From: Hyphomicrobiales bacterium
GTDB taxonomy: Bacteria; Pseudomonadota; Alphaproteobacteria; Rhizobiales; Aestuariivirgaceae
NCBI GenBank assembly: GCA_025362535.1
Contig: JANYGE010000101.1
Span: 1-5,493 of the forward strand
Direction: 5' to 3'
Length of the DNA: 5,493 nucleotides
The position numbers were made by a program, and so were the translations under genes. The notes below the pieces were generated by a model. The model worked only from the letters and a program-made list of their open reading frames with translations. It searched no databases and was not told the origin of the DNA. This document shows positions 5,122 to 5,493 of the stretch, in pieces. Each line of letters begins with the position of its first letter. The stretch's first letter is position 1.

Positions 5122-5403
5122 ATGATCCAAAGCTTCCTAGATCGTGAAACTGAACTTGTCTGGCAAGGCTTTCGATCTCGACGCTTGCCAGAAGATATTC
5201 AAAAGATTGGATTGCGAAAGTTGCTCTATCTGAATCGTGCCGTGGTGATTGGCGATTTACGCGAGCCGCCTGGCAATAGACTCGAACAATTGCGCGGCAA
5301 GCGAGCTGGGCAATGGTCCATTCGGATCAACGATCAATGGCGCATATGTTTTAAATGGGTTGAAGGAGAAGCGAGAAATGTTGAAATCGTCGACTACCAC
5401 TAA
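5122..5403 (+). CDS. higB: HigB-type toxin, RelE superfamily mRNA interferase
   Basis: The 93-residue protein has the length and pattern of HigB toxins: the MIQSF start, LxxLRGKRAGQWSIRINDQWRICFKW in the middle (54-79), and the VDYH C-terminus (90-93). HigB toxins bind the ribosome and cut mRNA in the A site. In Proteus HigB the catalytic set includes a lysine and the C-terminal Asp-Tyr-His, matching D91, Y92 and H93 here. R58 or K60 could supply the basic residue; the upstream active-site histidine of Proteus HigB has no clear match (the region reads GNRLEQ). There is no ribosome binding site before the ATG, and the promoter predicts a start of transcription at the same place, so the mRNA may be leaderless. 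The toxin gene precedes the antitoxin gene and overlaps it by 26 bp, the usual hig order. Confidence 0.92.
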   Translation: MIQSFLDRETELVWQGFRSRRLPEDIQKIGLRKLLYLNRAVVIGDLREPPGNRLEQLRGKRAGQWSIRINDQWRICFKWVEGEARNVEIVDYH

Positions 5404-5493
5404 GGCAAACAAGGCCGACCTTTTGCCAATCCCTACCCCTGGTGAGATTCTGCTGGAGGAGTTTTTGAAACCATCCGGCCAATCCCAAAATGC
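5378..5493 (+). CDS. higA: HigA-type antitoxin, N-terminal part (3' end outside window)
   Basis: The first 38 residues are present. After a short polar, threonine- and lysine-rich tail (2-14) comes PIPTPGEILLEEFLKPSGQSQN (17-38), the opening of the XRE-family helix-turn-helix domain of HigA antitoxins, where PGEILxEEFLxPxGxSQ is nearly diagnostic. HigA neutralises HigB and represses the operon. The ATG at 5378 lies inside higB and has a strong GAAGGAGAA ribosome binding site (5362-5370) at 7 bases' spacing. The antitoxin thus has a much better initiation signal than the toxin, which fits the need for antitoxin excess. The rest of the protein lies past the window edge, so whether it is intact is unknown. 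Confidence 0.9.
   Translation, partial: MLKSSTTTKANKADLLPIPTPGEILLEEFLKPSGQSQN

Overview
The window looks like a piece of alphaproteobacterial chromosome, probably from the Hyphomicrobiales or a related order. The evidence is the bolA-grxD pair, an alphaproteobacterial-type ribosomal protein S4 encoded alone instead of in the alpha operon, and promoters of the TTTGAC-N17-CTATCA kind. From memory, several rhizobial genomes also have a MFS transporter gene between grxD and rpsD. The order assignment is inference; the gene identities come from the translated sequences.

Layout: positions 1-153 hold the end of a gene, probably a class I methyltransferase. It is followed by bolA (206-442) and grxD (444-767), two partners in iron-sulfur cluster or iron handling, one base apart. 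A short spacer carrying a dRS3-like inverted repeat leads to a beta-class glutathione S-transferase (830-1447). Then come a ten-helix EamA/DMT exporter-like protein (1495-2382), a twelve-helix MFS transporter of the monocarboxylate-porter type (2392-3621), and a small membrane-anchored protein of unknown function (3618-3986) that overlaps the MFS gene by ATGA. All of these are on the plus strand and tightly packed, so much of 1-3986 may be co-transcribed.

The minus strand carries slyX (3980-4183) and rpsD (4250-4867), separated by a strong hairpin terminator (4200-4229). The slyX stop overlaps the end of the plus-strand small membrane protein gene by 7 bp.

The right end holds a HigBA-type type II toxin-antitoxin module: toxin higB (5122-5403) and the start of antitoxin higA (5378 to the window edge). 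Its promoter is back to back with the likely rpsD promoter. The two -35 boxes form an inverted repeat, and a 7-bp-arm palindrome lies inside the higBA promoter, where an autorepressing HigA would be expected to bind. The higB start codon sits about where transcription should start, so higB may be leaderless. The rpsD transcript, by contrast, would have a leader of about 165 nt that begins with a terminator-like hairpin.

I found no insertion sequence, tRNA, rRNA or CRISPR array. The most unusual features are regulatory: the ribosome binding site of bolA in a hairpin loop, the rpsD leader, and the shared rpsD/higBA control region.
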